Of a stretch of 64,000 nucleotides of DNA, positions 51,975 through 60,716 are shown piece by piece. The DNA is from Streptomyces sp. NBC_01224 (GTDB lineage: Bacteria > Actinomycetota > Actinomycetes > Streptomycetales > Streptomycetaceae), in contig NZ_CP108529.1 of NCBI RefSeq assembly GCF_036002945.1, positions 2,294,001 to 2,358,000 on the forward strand, in the 5' to 3' direction. Each line of letters begins with the position of its first letter. Position 1 is the stretch's first letter. The notes beneath the pieces are model-generated. The model had not been told where the DNA came from and searched no databases. It was given only the letters and a program-made list of their open reading frames with translations. The position numbers and the translations under genes are program-made.

Positions 51975-53222
51975 TTGCCCAGTCCCTACCGCGCGATTTT
52001 CGCCGCCCCCGGCACCAAGGGGTTCTCGGCGGCCGGATTCCTCGGCCGGATGCCGCTGTCCATGATGGGCATCGGTGTGGTCACCATGGTTTCCCAGCTC
52101 ACCGGCCGTTACGGGCTCGCGGGCGCGCTCTCCGCGACGCTGGCGATGTCGGCGGCGGTGATCGGGCCACTGATCTCCCGGCTCGTCGACCGGCACGGGC
52201 AGCGCCGCGTCCTGCGTCCCGCCACCCTGGTCGCGCTGGCGGCGGTGGCCGGTCTCCTGATCTGCGCGCAGCAGCGGCTGGCGGACTGGACGCTCTTCGT
52301 CTTCGCGGCGGGCGCCGGCTGCGTCCCCAGCGTGGGTTCGATGATCCGGGCCCGCTGGGCGGAGATCTACCGCGGTTCACCGCGGCAGCTGCACACCGCG
52401 TACTCGTGGGAGTCGATCGTCGACGAGGTGTGCTTCATCTTCGGGCCGATCATCTCGATCGGTCTGTCCACCGCCTGGTTCCCCGAGGCGGGGCCGCTTC
52501 TCGCCGCAGGGTTCCTGCTGGTCGGTGTCTTCTGGCTGACCGCCCAGCGCGCCACCGAGCCGGTGCCGCATCCGCGCGAGCAGCACACCGGCGGTTCCGC
52601 GCTGCGCTCGCGGGGCCTCCAGGTGCTCGTGGTCACGTTCGTGGCGACCGGTGCGATCTTCGGGGCGGTCGACGTGGTGACGGTGGCCTTCGCCGAGGAG
52701 CAGGGTCACAAGGCCGCGGCGAGCCTCGTGCTGGCCGTGTACGCGCTGGGGTCCTGCCTGGCCGGAGCGGTCTTCGGTCTGCTGCACCTCAAGGGGAAGC
52801 CGTCCACCCGGTGGCTGGTGGGTGTGTGTGCGATGGCCGTGAGTATGATCCCCCTCCAACTGGCCGGGAACCTCCCGTTTCTGGCCGTGGCGCTCTTTGT
52901 CGCGGGCCTCGCCATCGCACCGACGATGGTCACCACCATGGCCCTCGTCGAGCAACACGTACCGCGCACCGAACTGACCGAGGGCATGACCTGGACCAGC
53001 ACCGGGCTCGCCGTCGGTGTGGCACTCGGCTCATCGGCCGCCGGCTGGGTGGTCGACGCGTCCGGAGCCGAGGCGGGGTACGCGGTGCCCGCCGTGGCGG
53101 GAGCGCTCGCGGCCGCGGTGGCGTTCCTGGGGTATCGCCGGCTCAGCGGGCCGGTTCCTACGGAAGGGCGCGGGGAAGATGACCGACACCGACGCACGGA
53201 CGACGACGAGCGCGTGGCGTAA
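51975..53222 (+). CDS. MFS transporter
   Basis: A 415-residue major-facilitator protein with about twelve membrane segments; the RLVDRHGQRRVLRPATL loop between helices 2 and 3 matches the family motif. Substrate unknown; the type resembles drug/sugar efflux pumps. The TTG at 51,975 (7 bases after GGAG) is chosen; a GTG at 51,948 lacks a ribosome site. Its last 44 bases overlap the start of the oxidase gene in another frame, so the two are co-expressed. Confidence 0.83.
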   Translation: MPSPYRAIFAAPGTKGFSAAGFLGRMPLSMMGIGVVTMVSQLTGRYGLAGALSATLAMSAAVIGPLISRLVDRHGQRRVLRPATLVALAAVAGLLICAQQRLADWTLFVFAAGAGCVPSVGSMIRARWAEIYRGSPRQLHTAYSWESIVDEVCFIFGPIISIGLSTAWFPEAGPLLAAGFLLVGVFWLTAQRATEPVPHPREQHTGGSALRSRGLQVLVVTFVATGAIFGAVDVVTVAFAEEQGHKAAASLVLAVYALGSCLAGAVFGLLHLKGKPSTRWLVGVCAMAVSMIPLQLAGNLPFLAVALFVAGLAIAPTMVTTMALVEQHVPRTELTEGMTWTSTGLAVGVALGSSAAGWVVDASGAEAGYAVPAVAGALAAAVAFLGYRRLSGPVPTEGRGEDDRHRRTDDDERVA

Positions 53223-54501
53223 CTGGGCGGGGAACGTCAGCGCCCGTCCGGTACGGGCCGTGTCCCCCGCCTCCGTGGCGGAGCTCGCCGAGGTGCTGCG
53301 CCGCGCGTCCGAGGACGGTCTGAGGGTGAAGCCGGTGGGCACCGGGCACTCCTTCACCGCGACGGCGGCCACCGACGGTGTGCTGATCCGTCCGGATCTG
53401 CTCACCGGCATCCGGGAGATCGACCGCAAGGCGATGACGGTGACCGTCGAGGCGGGCACCCCGCTGAAGCGGCTGAACACCGCCCTGGCGCGGGAGGGCC
53501 TGTCGCTCACCAACATGGGCGACATCATGGAGCAGACGGTCGCCGGCGCCACCTCGACCGGCACCCATGGCACCGGTCGCGACTCGGCATCCATATCCGC
53601 GCAGATCCGTGCCCTCGAACTGGTGACGGCCGACGGCACAGTGCTGACCTGTTCGGAGAAGGAGAACGCCGACATCTTCGCCGTCGCCCGGATCGGGCTC
53701 GGCGCCCTGGGTGTCGTCACAGCGATCACCTTCGCCGTGGAGCCGGTCTTCCTGTTGACGGCCCGTGAGGAGCCGATGAGCTTCGACCGGGTCACGGACG
53801 ACTTCGACGAGCTGGTCGCCGAGAACGAACACTTCGAGTTCTACTGGTTCCCGCACACCGGCAACTGCAACACCAAGCGCAACAACCGCAGCGCGGGCCC
53901 CGCCGCCCCGCCCGGAAAGGTCAGCGGCTGGATCGAGGACGAGCTCCTCTCCAACGGGATCTTCCAGGTGGCCTGTTCGCTCGGCCGGGCGGTCCCCGCC
54001 GCCATTCCGTCGATCGCCAAGCTCTCCAGCCGCGCCCTGTCGGCCCGTACGTACACCGACATCCCGTACAAGGTCTTCACCAGCCCACGCCGGGTCCGCT
54101 TCGTGGAGATGGAGTACGCGCTGCCGCGCGAGGCCGTCGTGGAGGCGCTGCGCGAGGTCAAGGCGATGGTCGAGCGTTCACCCCTGCGGATCAGCTTCCC
54201 GGTGGAGGTCCGTACCGCCCCCGCGGACGACATCGCGCTCTCCACGGCCTCGGGCCGTCAGAGCGCGTACATCGCCGTCCATCTGTACAAGGGCACGCCC
54301 TACCAGGCGTACTTCACTGCCGTCGAGCGGATCATGACCGCCCACGCCGGCCGCCCGCACTGGGGCAAGGTCAACACCCGCGACGCCGAGTACCTCGCCG
54401 GGGTGTACCCACGGTTCGGCGAGTTCACCGCCGTACGCGACCGGCTGGACCCGGACCGCCTCTTCGGCAACGACTACCTGCGCCGGGTGCTGGGCGACTG
54501 A
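53179..54501 (+). CDS. FAD-linked sugar-lactone oxidase (D-arabinono-1,4-lactone oxidase type)
   Basis: A 440-residue VAO-family flavoprotein. FAD domain with the covalent-flavin type motif VGTGHSFTATAATDG, VEAGTPLKRLNTAL and TSTGTHGTGRDSASIS; C-terminal ALO domain with the conserved HWGK in RPHWGKVNT and YPRFGEFTAVRDRLDPDRLF. Oxidises aldonolactones or alditols with O2, giving H2O2; exact substrate unknown. ATG at 53,179 within the MFS gene, with GGGGAAG upstream. Coupling to an exporter hints at transport of a sugar derivative. Confidence 0.87.
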   Translation: MTDTDARTTTSAWRNWAGNVSARPVRAVSPASVAELAEVLRRASEDGLRVKPVGTGHSFTATAATDGVLIRPDLLTGIREIDRKAMTVTVEAGTPLKRLNTALAREGLSLTNMGDIMEQTVAGATSTGTHGTGRDSASISAQIRALELVTADGTVLTCSEKENADIFAVARIGLGALGVVTAITFAVEPVFLLTAREEPMSFDRVTDDFDELVAENEHFEFYWFPHTGNCNTKRNNRSAGPAAPPGKVSGWIEDELLSNGIFQVACSLGRAVPAAIPSIAKLSSRALSARTYTDIPYKVFTSPRRVRFVEMEYALPREAVVEALREVKAMVERSPLRISFPVEVRTAPADDIALSTASGRQSAYIAVHLYKGTPYQAYFTAVERIMTAHAGRPHWGKVNTRDAEYLAGVYPRFGEFTAVRDRLDPDRLFGNDYLRRVLGD

Positions 54502-54514
54502 GCGTCGCGGCCGT

Positions 54515-55468
54515 TCACTGCGCGGTATCCGTGCCGGTGGTGGGGCGGTCGCCCTGCGCCGGGGCGTCGCCCGCACCCGACGGGTCCGGGCCGACTGTGC
54601 TGCCGCCGCCGGGCGCTGCCGGGGAGGGGGTGGTCGCCGGGGACGGATTCGTCTGGCCACCGGTGTTGTCGGACGGCTTGGGGCTGGGCGTCGGATCGGC
54701 CGAGGAGCCCTCGCCCTGACCGGAGTCCGGGTTCCGGCTCTGTCCTCCCTGCGAATCCGTACCGGGCGTCACGCCGCTCTCCTGGCCCGGGGTCCGCCCC
54801 TGACCGGGGTCGGTGCCGGTGGCCGGTGCCGGGTCGCTCGACCCGGAGCTCCGCTCCCCGCCGCGTACGACGGAGCCGACGGTCGTTCCTGTGCCACCGC
54901 TCAGGCCGTTGCCGGAGACCAGTTCGAACGTGGTGATGCCGGCCATGGTCACGGCGAAGACCACGACCGCCCCGAGCGCCGAGCGCTTCCAGCCGCGGAT
55001 GCGGGTGCCGTGGGTGGTGGCTTCGGAGAACTCCTCGTCCGGGACCGGGCGCCCCCTGGTGAGCAACTGGGTCCCGTCGAGCGGCCTCAGCAGCTGCGTA
55101 CGGTCCGGATCGTCTGCCACGTTGCGCAGTACGGTCGTGGCGTCCGTCTCGCGCTGCACGGTCGCCGCGACGCGCGCACCACCCGTCTCACGCGTATGTA
55201 CGGTCACCTCGCGGCCCGGGTGCTTCACCTGGACCGTGACCTCGCGGATCTGCTCCCCCGTGCGGCGGAAGAAGTGCTGGAAGACCGAACCGCCGCACGT
55301 GGCGACGACGCTCATCACCCCGGCACCGAGGATCGTTCCGTACACGCCCAGTTGGGAGGCCGCCACCGCTGCCGCGACTGCTGCCACGGCACTGCCCGCC
55401 ACCTGCGGCAGGCTCAGATCTATACGCCTTTCTTTGGGCTCTATGTCACTTTCTGGCTTCTGCACCAT
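54515..55468 (-). CDS. Hypothetical membrane protein with Gly/Pro/Ser/Thr-rich tail
   Basis: A 317-residue protein: N-terminal cytoplasmic part, a Gly/Ala-rich hydrophobic region (VAAVAAAVAASQLGVYGTIL), an Arg/Thr-rich middle, a transmembrane helix near residue 175 (ALGAVVVFAVTMAGITTFEL) and ~110 residues of low-complexity GQ, PS, GT repeats that are likely extracellular. ATG at 55,468. Convergent with the lactone oxidase gene. Common in Streptomyces; function unknown. Confidence 0.78.
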   Translation of the reverse strand: MVQKPESDIEPKERRIDLSLPQVAGSAVAAVAAAVAASQLGVYGTILGAGVMSVVATCGGSVFQHFFRRTGEQIREVTVQVKHPGREVTVHTRETGGARVAATVQRETDATTVLRNVADDPDRTQLLRPLDGTQLLTRGRPVPDEEFSEATTHGTRIRGWKRSALGAVVVFAVTMAGITTFELVSGNGLSGGTGTTVGSVVRGGERSSGSSDPAPATGTDPGQGRTPGQESGVTPGTDSQGGQSRNPDSGQGEGSSADPTPSPKPSDNTGGQTNPSPATTPSPAAPGGGSTVGPDPSGAGDAPAQGDRPTTGTDTAQ

Positions 55469-55965
55469 TTCCAGCCCTTGATTGACATCTCTCCCACCAT
55501 GCAACAGGAAGGGACATTTGAGCGAAGTGAATAGTTCCGCTTCGGGAGATTTTGTGAAGCAGGACACGCATGAAGGTCGTCCCGCACCCTGCCGGGTAGC
55601 TCAACTCCCGCACCTCACGAGAACTTCGGCGGCGCGGCGGTCCACCCACATGGCCCGAATGGAGTACTGTGGCGAGCCCTGGGGCCGGACTCCCACACGG
55701 GTGTCCGGGATCTTCGGGAGGGGGCCGAAGGAGGCACTCGATCCGGCGGCGCCACGGCATCGCACGGAGACTGGCTACGCGAGGCGACCAACGGTCACTT
55801 TGTGTTGCACAATAGGTCACCGTGTCATACCGGCGATCAAGGGCTCACGCCCGACACGCCGGGCAACACGGCAATGTTGTGGCAGGCTGCACCCGGGCAG
55901 GCCACACTCGACTAGCGGAAGCAGCGACGCACGTGACGTCGGCAGGCACCACCCGGGAGGTCCCC
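55469..55965. other. Divergent intergenic region upstream of sepH
   Basis: No gene that I can support. About 500 bases with the promoters of the membrane protein gene and sepH. A long leader for sepH is possible. GC-rich inverted segments around 55,680-55,740 may fold, but I recognise no riboswitch. Confidence 0.4.
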
Positions 55966-57033
55966 ATGCCCGAACTGCGTGTCGTGGCCGTCTCCAACGA
56001 CGGCACACGACTGGTGCTCAAGGCTGCGGACAGCACGGAGTACACGCTTCCGATCGACGAGCGGTTGCGAGCCGCCGTGCGCAACGACCGCGCGCGGCTC
56101 GGCCAGATCGAGATCGAGGTGGAGAGCCACCTCCGCCCCCGCGACATCCAGGCCCGGATACGAGCCGGTGCCTCCGCGGAGGAGGTAGCTCAGTTCGCCG
56201 GGATTCCGGTCGACCGTGTCCGCCGCTTCGAGGGCCCCGTGCTCGCGGAGCGCGCCTTCATGGCCGAGCGGGCCCGGAAGACTCCTGTGCGCCGTCCCGG
56301 CGAGAACACCGGCCCCCAGCTCGGCGAGGCGGTGCAGGAGCGACTGCTGCTGCGCGGCGCCGACAAGGAGACCGTCCAGTGGGACTCCTGGCGCCGTGAC
56401 GACGGCACCTGGGAAGTCCTGCTGGTCTACCGGGTCGCGGGCGAGCCGCACTCGGCGAGCTGGACGTACGACCCGCCGCGCCGGCTGGTCCAGGCCGTGG
56501 ACGACGAGGCGCGTTCGCTGATCGGCGAGACCGACGACGTCGCCGCGCCCGAACCAAGCTTCCCGTTCGTACCGCGGATCGCCCGGCTGCCCCGCGACCG
56601 GCCGCTGGACCGCGCCCTGGACCGCCAGATGGAGCGCCCCACGGCGCCGGCACCCGTGCCCGAGCCGGAGGAACACATCGGCGGCATCTCGGCCGGCGAG
56701 CGCGATTCGCTGACCAGCCTGCTGGAGGCGGTGCCGAGCTTCCGCGGCGACATGGTGGTGCCGGAACGGCCCGCACCGCCCGAGCCTCCGGCCATCGAGC
56801 CTGCCGCGCAGGAGCCGGAGGCCGATGAGCCGCCGGCCGCGGCAGCCTCCGCAGGCGCCGGTTCCGCCTACGCGGATGTGCTCATGCCGCGAGCGGTGGC
56901 CGGCCATCGCGACCGGCTGACCGGGACGACGGACCGCCAGGCCGAGGCGGACGGCGTCCGACCGGGCCGCCGGGCCGCCGTGCCGAGCTGGGACGAGATC
57001 GTCTTCGGTACACGCCGGAAGAAGCAGGACTGA
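55966..57033 (+). CDS. sepH: Cell-division protein SepH
   Basis: A 355-residue FtsZ-binding protein that promotes FtsZ assembly at septa. The conserved N-terminal DUF3071 region (PELRVVAVSNDGTRLVLKAA; IEVESHLRPRDIQARIRAGA) carries a helix-turn-helix-like motif EEVAQFAGIPVDRVRRFEGP. A disordered Pro/Ala/Glu linker (~200-310) leads to the short conserved C-terminal motif VPSWDEIVFGTRRK. ATG at 55,966 with GGGAGG upstream. Monocistronic with a strong terminator. Confidence 0.95.
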   Translation: MPELRVVAVSNDGTRLVLKAADSTEYTLPIDERLRAAVRNDRARLGQIEIEVESHLRPRDIQARIRAGASAEEVAQFAGIPVDRVRRFEGPVLAERAFMAERARKTPVRRPGENTGPQLGEAVQERLLLRGADKETVQWDSWRRDDGTWEVLLVYRVAGEPHSASWTYDPPRRLVQAVDDEARSLIGETDDVAAPEPSFPFVPRIARLPRDRPLDRALDRQMERPTAPAPVPEPEEHIGGISAGERDSLTSLLEAVPSFRGDMVVPERPAPPEPPAIEPAAQEPEADEPPAAAASAGAGSAYADVLMPRAVAGHRDRLTGTTDRQAEADGVRPGRRAAVPSWDEIVFGTRRKKQD

Positions 57034-57053
57034 GGCGGGGTGACCGCAGCATG

Positions 57054-57089
57054 ACGAGGGCCCGTACGCCGCTGCGTACGGGCCCTCGT
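57054..57089 (+). terminator. sepH terminator
   Basis: ACGAGGGCCCGTACGC pairs perfectly over 16 bases with 57,074-57,089 around CGCT, 21 bases after the sepH stop. Confidence 0.9.
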
Positions 57090-57204
57090 GCGGCATGCGA
57101 GCCTCGTGTCGCATAACGTCCCTCGTACCGCGTGCGCCGCTCGTGCCGTGCGCGTACCGAACCCGTTGAGGCGGTTCCTTGCCCTCGGGCCGGTGCGCGC
57201 TCCG

Positions 57205-58032
57205 TCACTGGGGGTCGGGGCCCTTTGCGACCGGACGGGACTCGTCACCGGACCACTCGGACCAGGAGCCCGCGTACAGCGCCGCAGGGATCCCGGCAAC
57301 GGCCAGGGCCAGCACCTCATGGGCGGCGGAGACACCGGAGCCGCAGTAGACGCCCACCTCCGGCGACCGGCCGACACCGAGTTTCTCGAAGCGGGCCGCC
57401 AGCGATTCGGCGGGCAGGAATCGGCCGTCGTCCCCCGCGTTCTCGGAGGTCGGGGCCGAGACGGCACCTGGGATGTGGCCGCCTACCCGGTCGATCGGCT
57501 CCACATCGCCCCGGTAGCGTTCGGCGGCTCGCGCGTCGAGCAGCAGACCCGAGCGGGCCAGCGCCGCCGCCCTCTCCGCGTCCAGCAGCGGCAGAGCACC
57601 GGGGACGGGCCGGAAGTCACCCTCGACCGGGGTCGGGGTCTCCGTCTGGAGCTCCCCCTCCCAGGCCGCGAGACCGCCGTCCAGAACCCGGACGTCCTCG
57701 TGCCCCGTCCAGCGCAGCAGCCACCAGCCGCGCGCCGCCGCCCAGCCCTGGCCGCCGTCGTACACGACCACGGGAGTGCCCCGGGAGACACCTGCTCGGC
57801 GCATCACCGCGCCGAATTCCTCCGGATCGGGCAGCGGGTGACGGCCGCCGCTGCCTGCCGGACCGGCAAGTTCCGCGTCGAGATCGACGAATACCGCACC
57901 GGGGATGTGCCCGGCCTCGTAGCCAGGACGGCCGTGCGGGCCGCCCAGCTGCCAACGTACGTCCAGGAGCACCGGCGGACGTGGCCCCGCCGACTCGCTC
58001 GCGCATTCGGATGCGGTGATGATGGGCTTCAT
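57205..58032 (-). CDS. Thiosulfate/3-mercaptopyruvate sulfurtransferase
   Basis: A 275-residue two-domain rhodanese. The N-terminal domain is inactive (VLLDVRWQLGGPHGRPGYEA; VVVYDGGQGWAAARGWWLL, no Cys). The C-terminal domain has the catalytic Cys in VGVYCGSGVSAAHEVLAL. Moves sulfane sulfur to cyanide or other thiophiles. ATG at 58,032 with GAGGA upstream; another ATG lies 9 bases earlier. Divergent from the VOC gene. Confidence 0.9.
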   Translation of the reverse strand: MKPIITASECASESAGPRPPVLLDVRWQLGGPHGRPGYEAGHIPGAVFVDLDAELAGPAGSGGRHPLPDPEEFGAVMRRAGVSRGTPVVVYDGGQGWAAARGWWLLRWTGHEDVRVLDGGLAAWEGELQTETPTPVEGDFRPVPGALPLLDAERAAALARSGLLLDARAAERYRGDVEPIDRVGGHIPGAVSAPTSENAGDDGRFLPAESLAARFEKLGVGRSPEVGVYCGSGVSAAHEVLALAVAGIPAALYAGSWSEWSGDESRPVAKGPDPQ

Positions 58033-58265
58033 GGGTGCCATCCTCGCGCAGGAGCCGCCCTACCCGTAACACCTTCGAAACGGACGTATCGCATTAAACC
58101 GGTCTCTCTCTGTCGAGATCCCGGAAAGTGCGGCGCGGCCGGGGCACATCGTGCGCCGAGTGGTGCAAACATCTGCACGGGGCGTACACATCCTGTACCG
58201 CACGGCGGCACACCGGCCCCGTTCCCCCCGTACGGCCACCACGATGGTCCGAGGAGAGAGTGACG

Positions 58266-59042
58266 ATGACCGAGGCTGCCGCCCGGCGCACGCCCGGAAC
58301 ACCATGCTGGGCGAGTCTGATTGTGCACGGCCTGAGCACGACCCAGGACTTCTACGCCGATCTGTTCGGCTGGGAGTTCGTGCCCGGCCCGGACCAGCTG
58401 GGTCCGTACGTCCGCGCGCTGATCGACGGGAAAGTGGTCGCGGGCATCGGGCAGCTGCCGCCCGACCGCCATCTGCCGGTCGCCTGGACGACCTATCTGG
58501 CCACCGACGACGCCGATGTCACGGCGGAGATGATCCGCTCCTGCGGCGGCACGGTCGCCGTCGGACCGCTCGACGCGGGCGAGGCGGGCCGGCTCGCCAT
58601 CGCCTCCGACCCCAGCGGCGCGGTCTTCGGGATCTGGCAGGCCGCCGCGCATGTCGGTACGGCGCTCGCGGGAGCCCACGGGACACCGGTCTGGAACGAG
58701 CTGGTGACCAGCGAGACCTCGACGGTCTGCAAGTTCTACCAGACGGTTTTCGGCTACGAGGCGGAGGCGGTCGTCTCGGCCGACTTCGACTACCAGACCC
58801 TGCATCTGAACGGCCGCCCGGTGGCCTCGCTGCACGGCGTGGGCCACGCCCTGCCGCGCGACCGGGGCCCACACTGGATGACGTACTTCGAGGTCACCGA
58901 CACCGACGCGGCCGCGCACCGCGTGGTGGAGCTCGGCGGATATATCCTGCAGCCGGTCCGGGAGGGGTCGAGCGGCAGGGTGGCGACCGTGGCCGATCCG
59001 GAGGGTGCGGTGTTCACAATCGTACGGACGGCCGCTCGCTGA
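58266..59042 (+). CDS. VOC-superfamily (glyoxalase/dioxygenase-like) protein
   Basis: A 258-residue protein of two glyoxalase-like modules: CWASLIVHGLSTTQDFYADLFGWEF and WNELVTSETSTVCKFYQTVFGYEA, each followed by a second beta-alpha-beta half ending DPSGAVFGIWQ and DPEGAVFTIV. Resembles the Streptomyces family annotated as hydroxylases or antibiotic-resistance-like VOC proteins. Metal ligands are not obvious. ATG at 58,266 with AGGAGAG upstream. Function unknown. Confidence 0.85.
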   Translation: MTEAAARRTPGTPCWASLIVHGLSTTQDFYADLFGWEFVPGPDQLGPYVRALIDGKVVAGIGQLPPDRHLPVAWTTYLATDDADVTAEMIRSCGGTVAVGPLDAGEAGRLAIASDPSGAVFGIWQAAAHVGTALAGAHGTPVWNELVTSETSTVCKFYQTVFGYEAEAVVSADFDYQTLHLNGRPVASLHGVGHALPRDRGPHWMTYFEVTDTDAAAHRVVELGGYILQPVREGSSGRVATVADPEGAVFTIVRTAAR

Positions 59043-59062
59043 GCCGCCGGCTGCGAGGGCGG

Positions 59063-59941
59063 TCAGCCGGCCCGGACCCGTTCGACATGCCGATGGGCGG
59101 GGCCGGCCAGCTGGGCGTGCAACTCGTCGAAGAGCTCGGAAGCCTCGGTTCCGCTCCACTCGGCTGGCAGCAGTTCACGCGCGACACCGGGGTCGAGGTA
59201 GACGAGCCGGCGCCAGTCGGTGAGGACCCTGATGTACGTCGTGAACGCCTCGCGGTCCGTCACCGGACTTCCGCTCGCGATCCGCTGGGCGACCGGACGG
59301 TGCACCGCGAGGAATTCGACGTACAGCTGCTGCAGCCGGACGGTGTCCCACCAGGAGCGCACTTTCGCCGCAAGATCCCCGCTCCCGTCCGTGCCCCCGC
59401 CCACCGACAGATAGTCGGCCCGGAAGAGGTCGGCGTACGAGCGCAGCCCGTGCCGGGCCAGCATGTCCTCCGCCTCGTCGTGCACATGGCCCGGTGCGAT
59501 CCACACCCCGGCGGACACGGAACCGAAGCCGAGCCGGGTGAGCTGGGTGCGCAGGGTGTGCCGCTTGGCACGTTCGGACTCGGGCACCGAGAAGACGACC
59601 AGCACCCAGCCCTCGTCCGCGGTGGCCCGCCGGGCCGCGAAGATCCGCGGATCGCCGTCGCGCAGAATCCGCTCGGTCTCGGGTGAGATCCGGTATCCGG
59701 CAGCTCCGGAGACCGATTCGGCTTCGAGTAGTCCGGCGCGCTTCAGCCGGGAGACCGAGGACCGCACGGTCGGCCCCTCGACGCCGAGGTCGGCGAGCAG
59801 CTGGATCAGCGAGGCCACGGACATCCAGCCTTCGGTGTCGCGCGCGTACAGCCCGTAGACCGTCACGATCAGCTGCCTCGGCTGCACCTTGCCCAGCGGG
59901 CCCGATTCGGACTCGGCCTCTTTTCCGCTCACCGTGTTCAC
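59063..59941 (-). CDS. PaaX-family transcriptional repressor
   Basis: A 292-residue regulator: N-terminal winged helix (QPRQLIVTVYGLYARDTEGW; LLADLGVEGPTVRSSVSRLK), central PaaX domain (GWVLVVFSVPESERAKRHTL; FGSVSAGVWIAPG) and C-terminal domain (YIRVLTDWRRLVYLDPGVAR). PaaX in proteobacteria senses phenylacetyl-CoA; no paa genes are here, so the effector is unknown. Convergent with the VOC gene (20-base gap). Confidence 0.9.
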   Translation of the reverse strand: MNTVSGKEAESESGPLGKVQPRQLIVTVYGLYARDTEGWMSVASLIQLLADLGVEGPTVRSSVSRLKRAGLLEAESVSGAAGYRISPETERILRDGDPRIFAARRATADEGWVLVVFSVPESERAKRHTLRTQLTRLGFGSVSAGVWIAPGHVHDEAEDMLARHGLRSYADLFRADYLSVGGGTDGSGDLAAKVRSWWDTVRLQQLYVEFLAVHRPVAQRIASGSPVTDREAFTTYIRVLTDWRRLVYLDPGVARELLPAEWSGTEASELFDELHAQLAGPAHRHVERVRAG

Positions 59942-59984
59942 AGCGTCATCCTAAGCATCCGCACCCGACGCCCGAGGGGACGGT

Positions 59985-60635
59985 TCAGACAGAGGTGACG
60001 GGCAGCACGTCGGGCGAGAGCGCGGCCGCTCGGGCGCTCGCGCTGGTCGTCCTGCGCTGGTGGTGACGCCGGCACAGAACCTCGTAACCGACCTCGCCCG
60101 CCTGCTGGTTGACGTCTCCCACGACCACCTGGGCGCCTTCGACGACCATCTCGCCGCCGACCGTTCGGGCGTTGTGCGTGGCCCGTGCACCGCACCAGCA
60201 GAGCGCCTCGACCTGGAGCGTCTCGACCCGGTCGGCCAGTTCGATCAGCCGCTGGGATCCGGGGAACAGCTTGGTCCGGAAGTCGGTGGTGATACCGAAA
60301 GCGAAGACGTCCATGCCGAGGTCGTCGACGATACGGGCGAGCTGGTCGATCTGGACGGGAGCCAGGAACTGTGCCTCATCCACGATCACGTAGTCCGCCC
60401 GCCCGCCCCGGCTGATGAGGTCGACGAGGTGCGCGTACAGATCCATGCCCGCATCGGCCTCGACGGCCTCGGTGACCAGCCCCAGACGTGAGGAGAGCTT
60501 GCCCTCCCCCGCCCGGTCGTCGCGGGTGAAGATCACGCCTTGCAGGCCGCGCGCCGAACGGTTGTGGCCGATCTGCAGCGCCAGCGTGCTCTTTCCGCAG
60601 TCCATCGTTCCGGAGAAGAACACAAGCTCGGGCAT
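59985..60635 (-). CDS. tdk: Thymidine kinase (type II)
   Basis: A 216-residue enzyme phosphorylating thymidine. P-loop FFSGTMDCGKSTLAL, Walker B with catalytic Glu in VIVDEAQFL, lasso loop with zinc Cys residues (ALCWCGARATHNARTVGGEM; YEVLCRRHH). ATG at 60,635. The C-terminus has a Ser/Ala-rich extension of ~20 residues. Follows the phosphatase-superfamily gene by 81 bases on the same strand. Confidence 0.95.
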   Translation of the reverse strand: MPELVFFSGTMDCGKSTLALQIGHNRSARGLQGVIFTRDDRAGEGKLSSRLGLVTEAVEADAGMDLYAHLVDLISRGGRADYVIVDEAQFLAPVQIDQLARIVDDLGMDVFAFGITTDFRTKLFPGSQRLIELADRVETLQVEALCWCGARATHNARTVGGEMVVEGAQVVVGDVNQQAGEVGYEVLCRRHHQRRTTSASARAAALSPDVLPVTSV

Positions 60636-60716
60636 GAGGGGCTGAGCACCTTTCGGGCGGGGCGAAGCGGGGCAGGGGAAACGCTGGTGGGGGAACGCTG
60701 GAAAGGGAAAACGCGC

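Noticed and set aside
49679..53182. A plus-strand open frame of 1167 codons
   Set aside because: It is antisense to the inositol monophosphatase and hemH genes and out of frame with the MFS gene. Long spurious frames are normal at this GC content.
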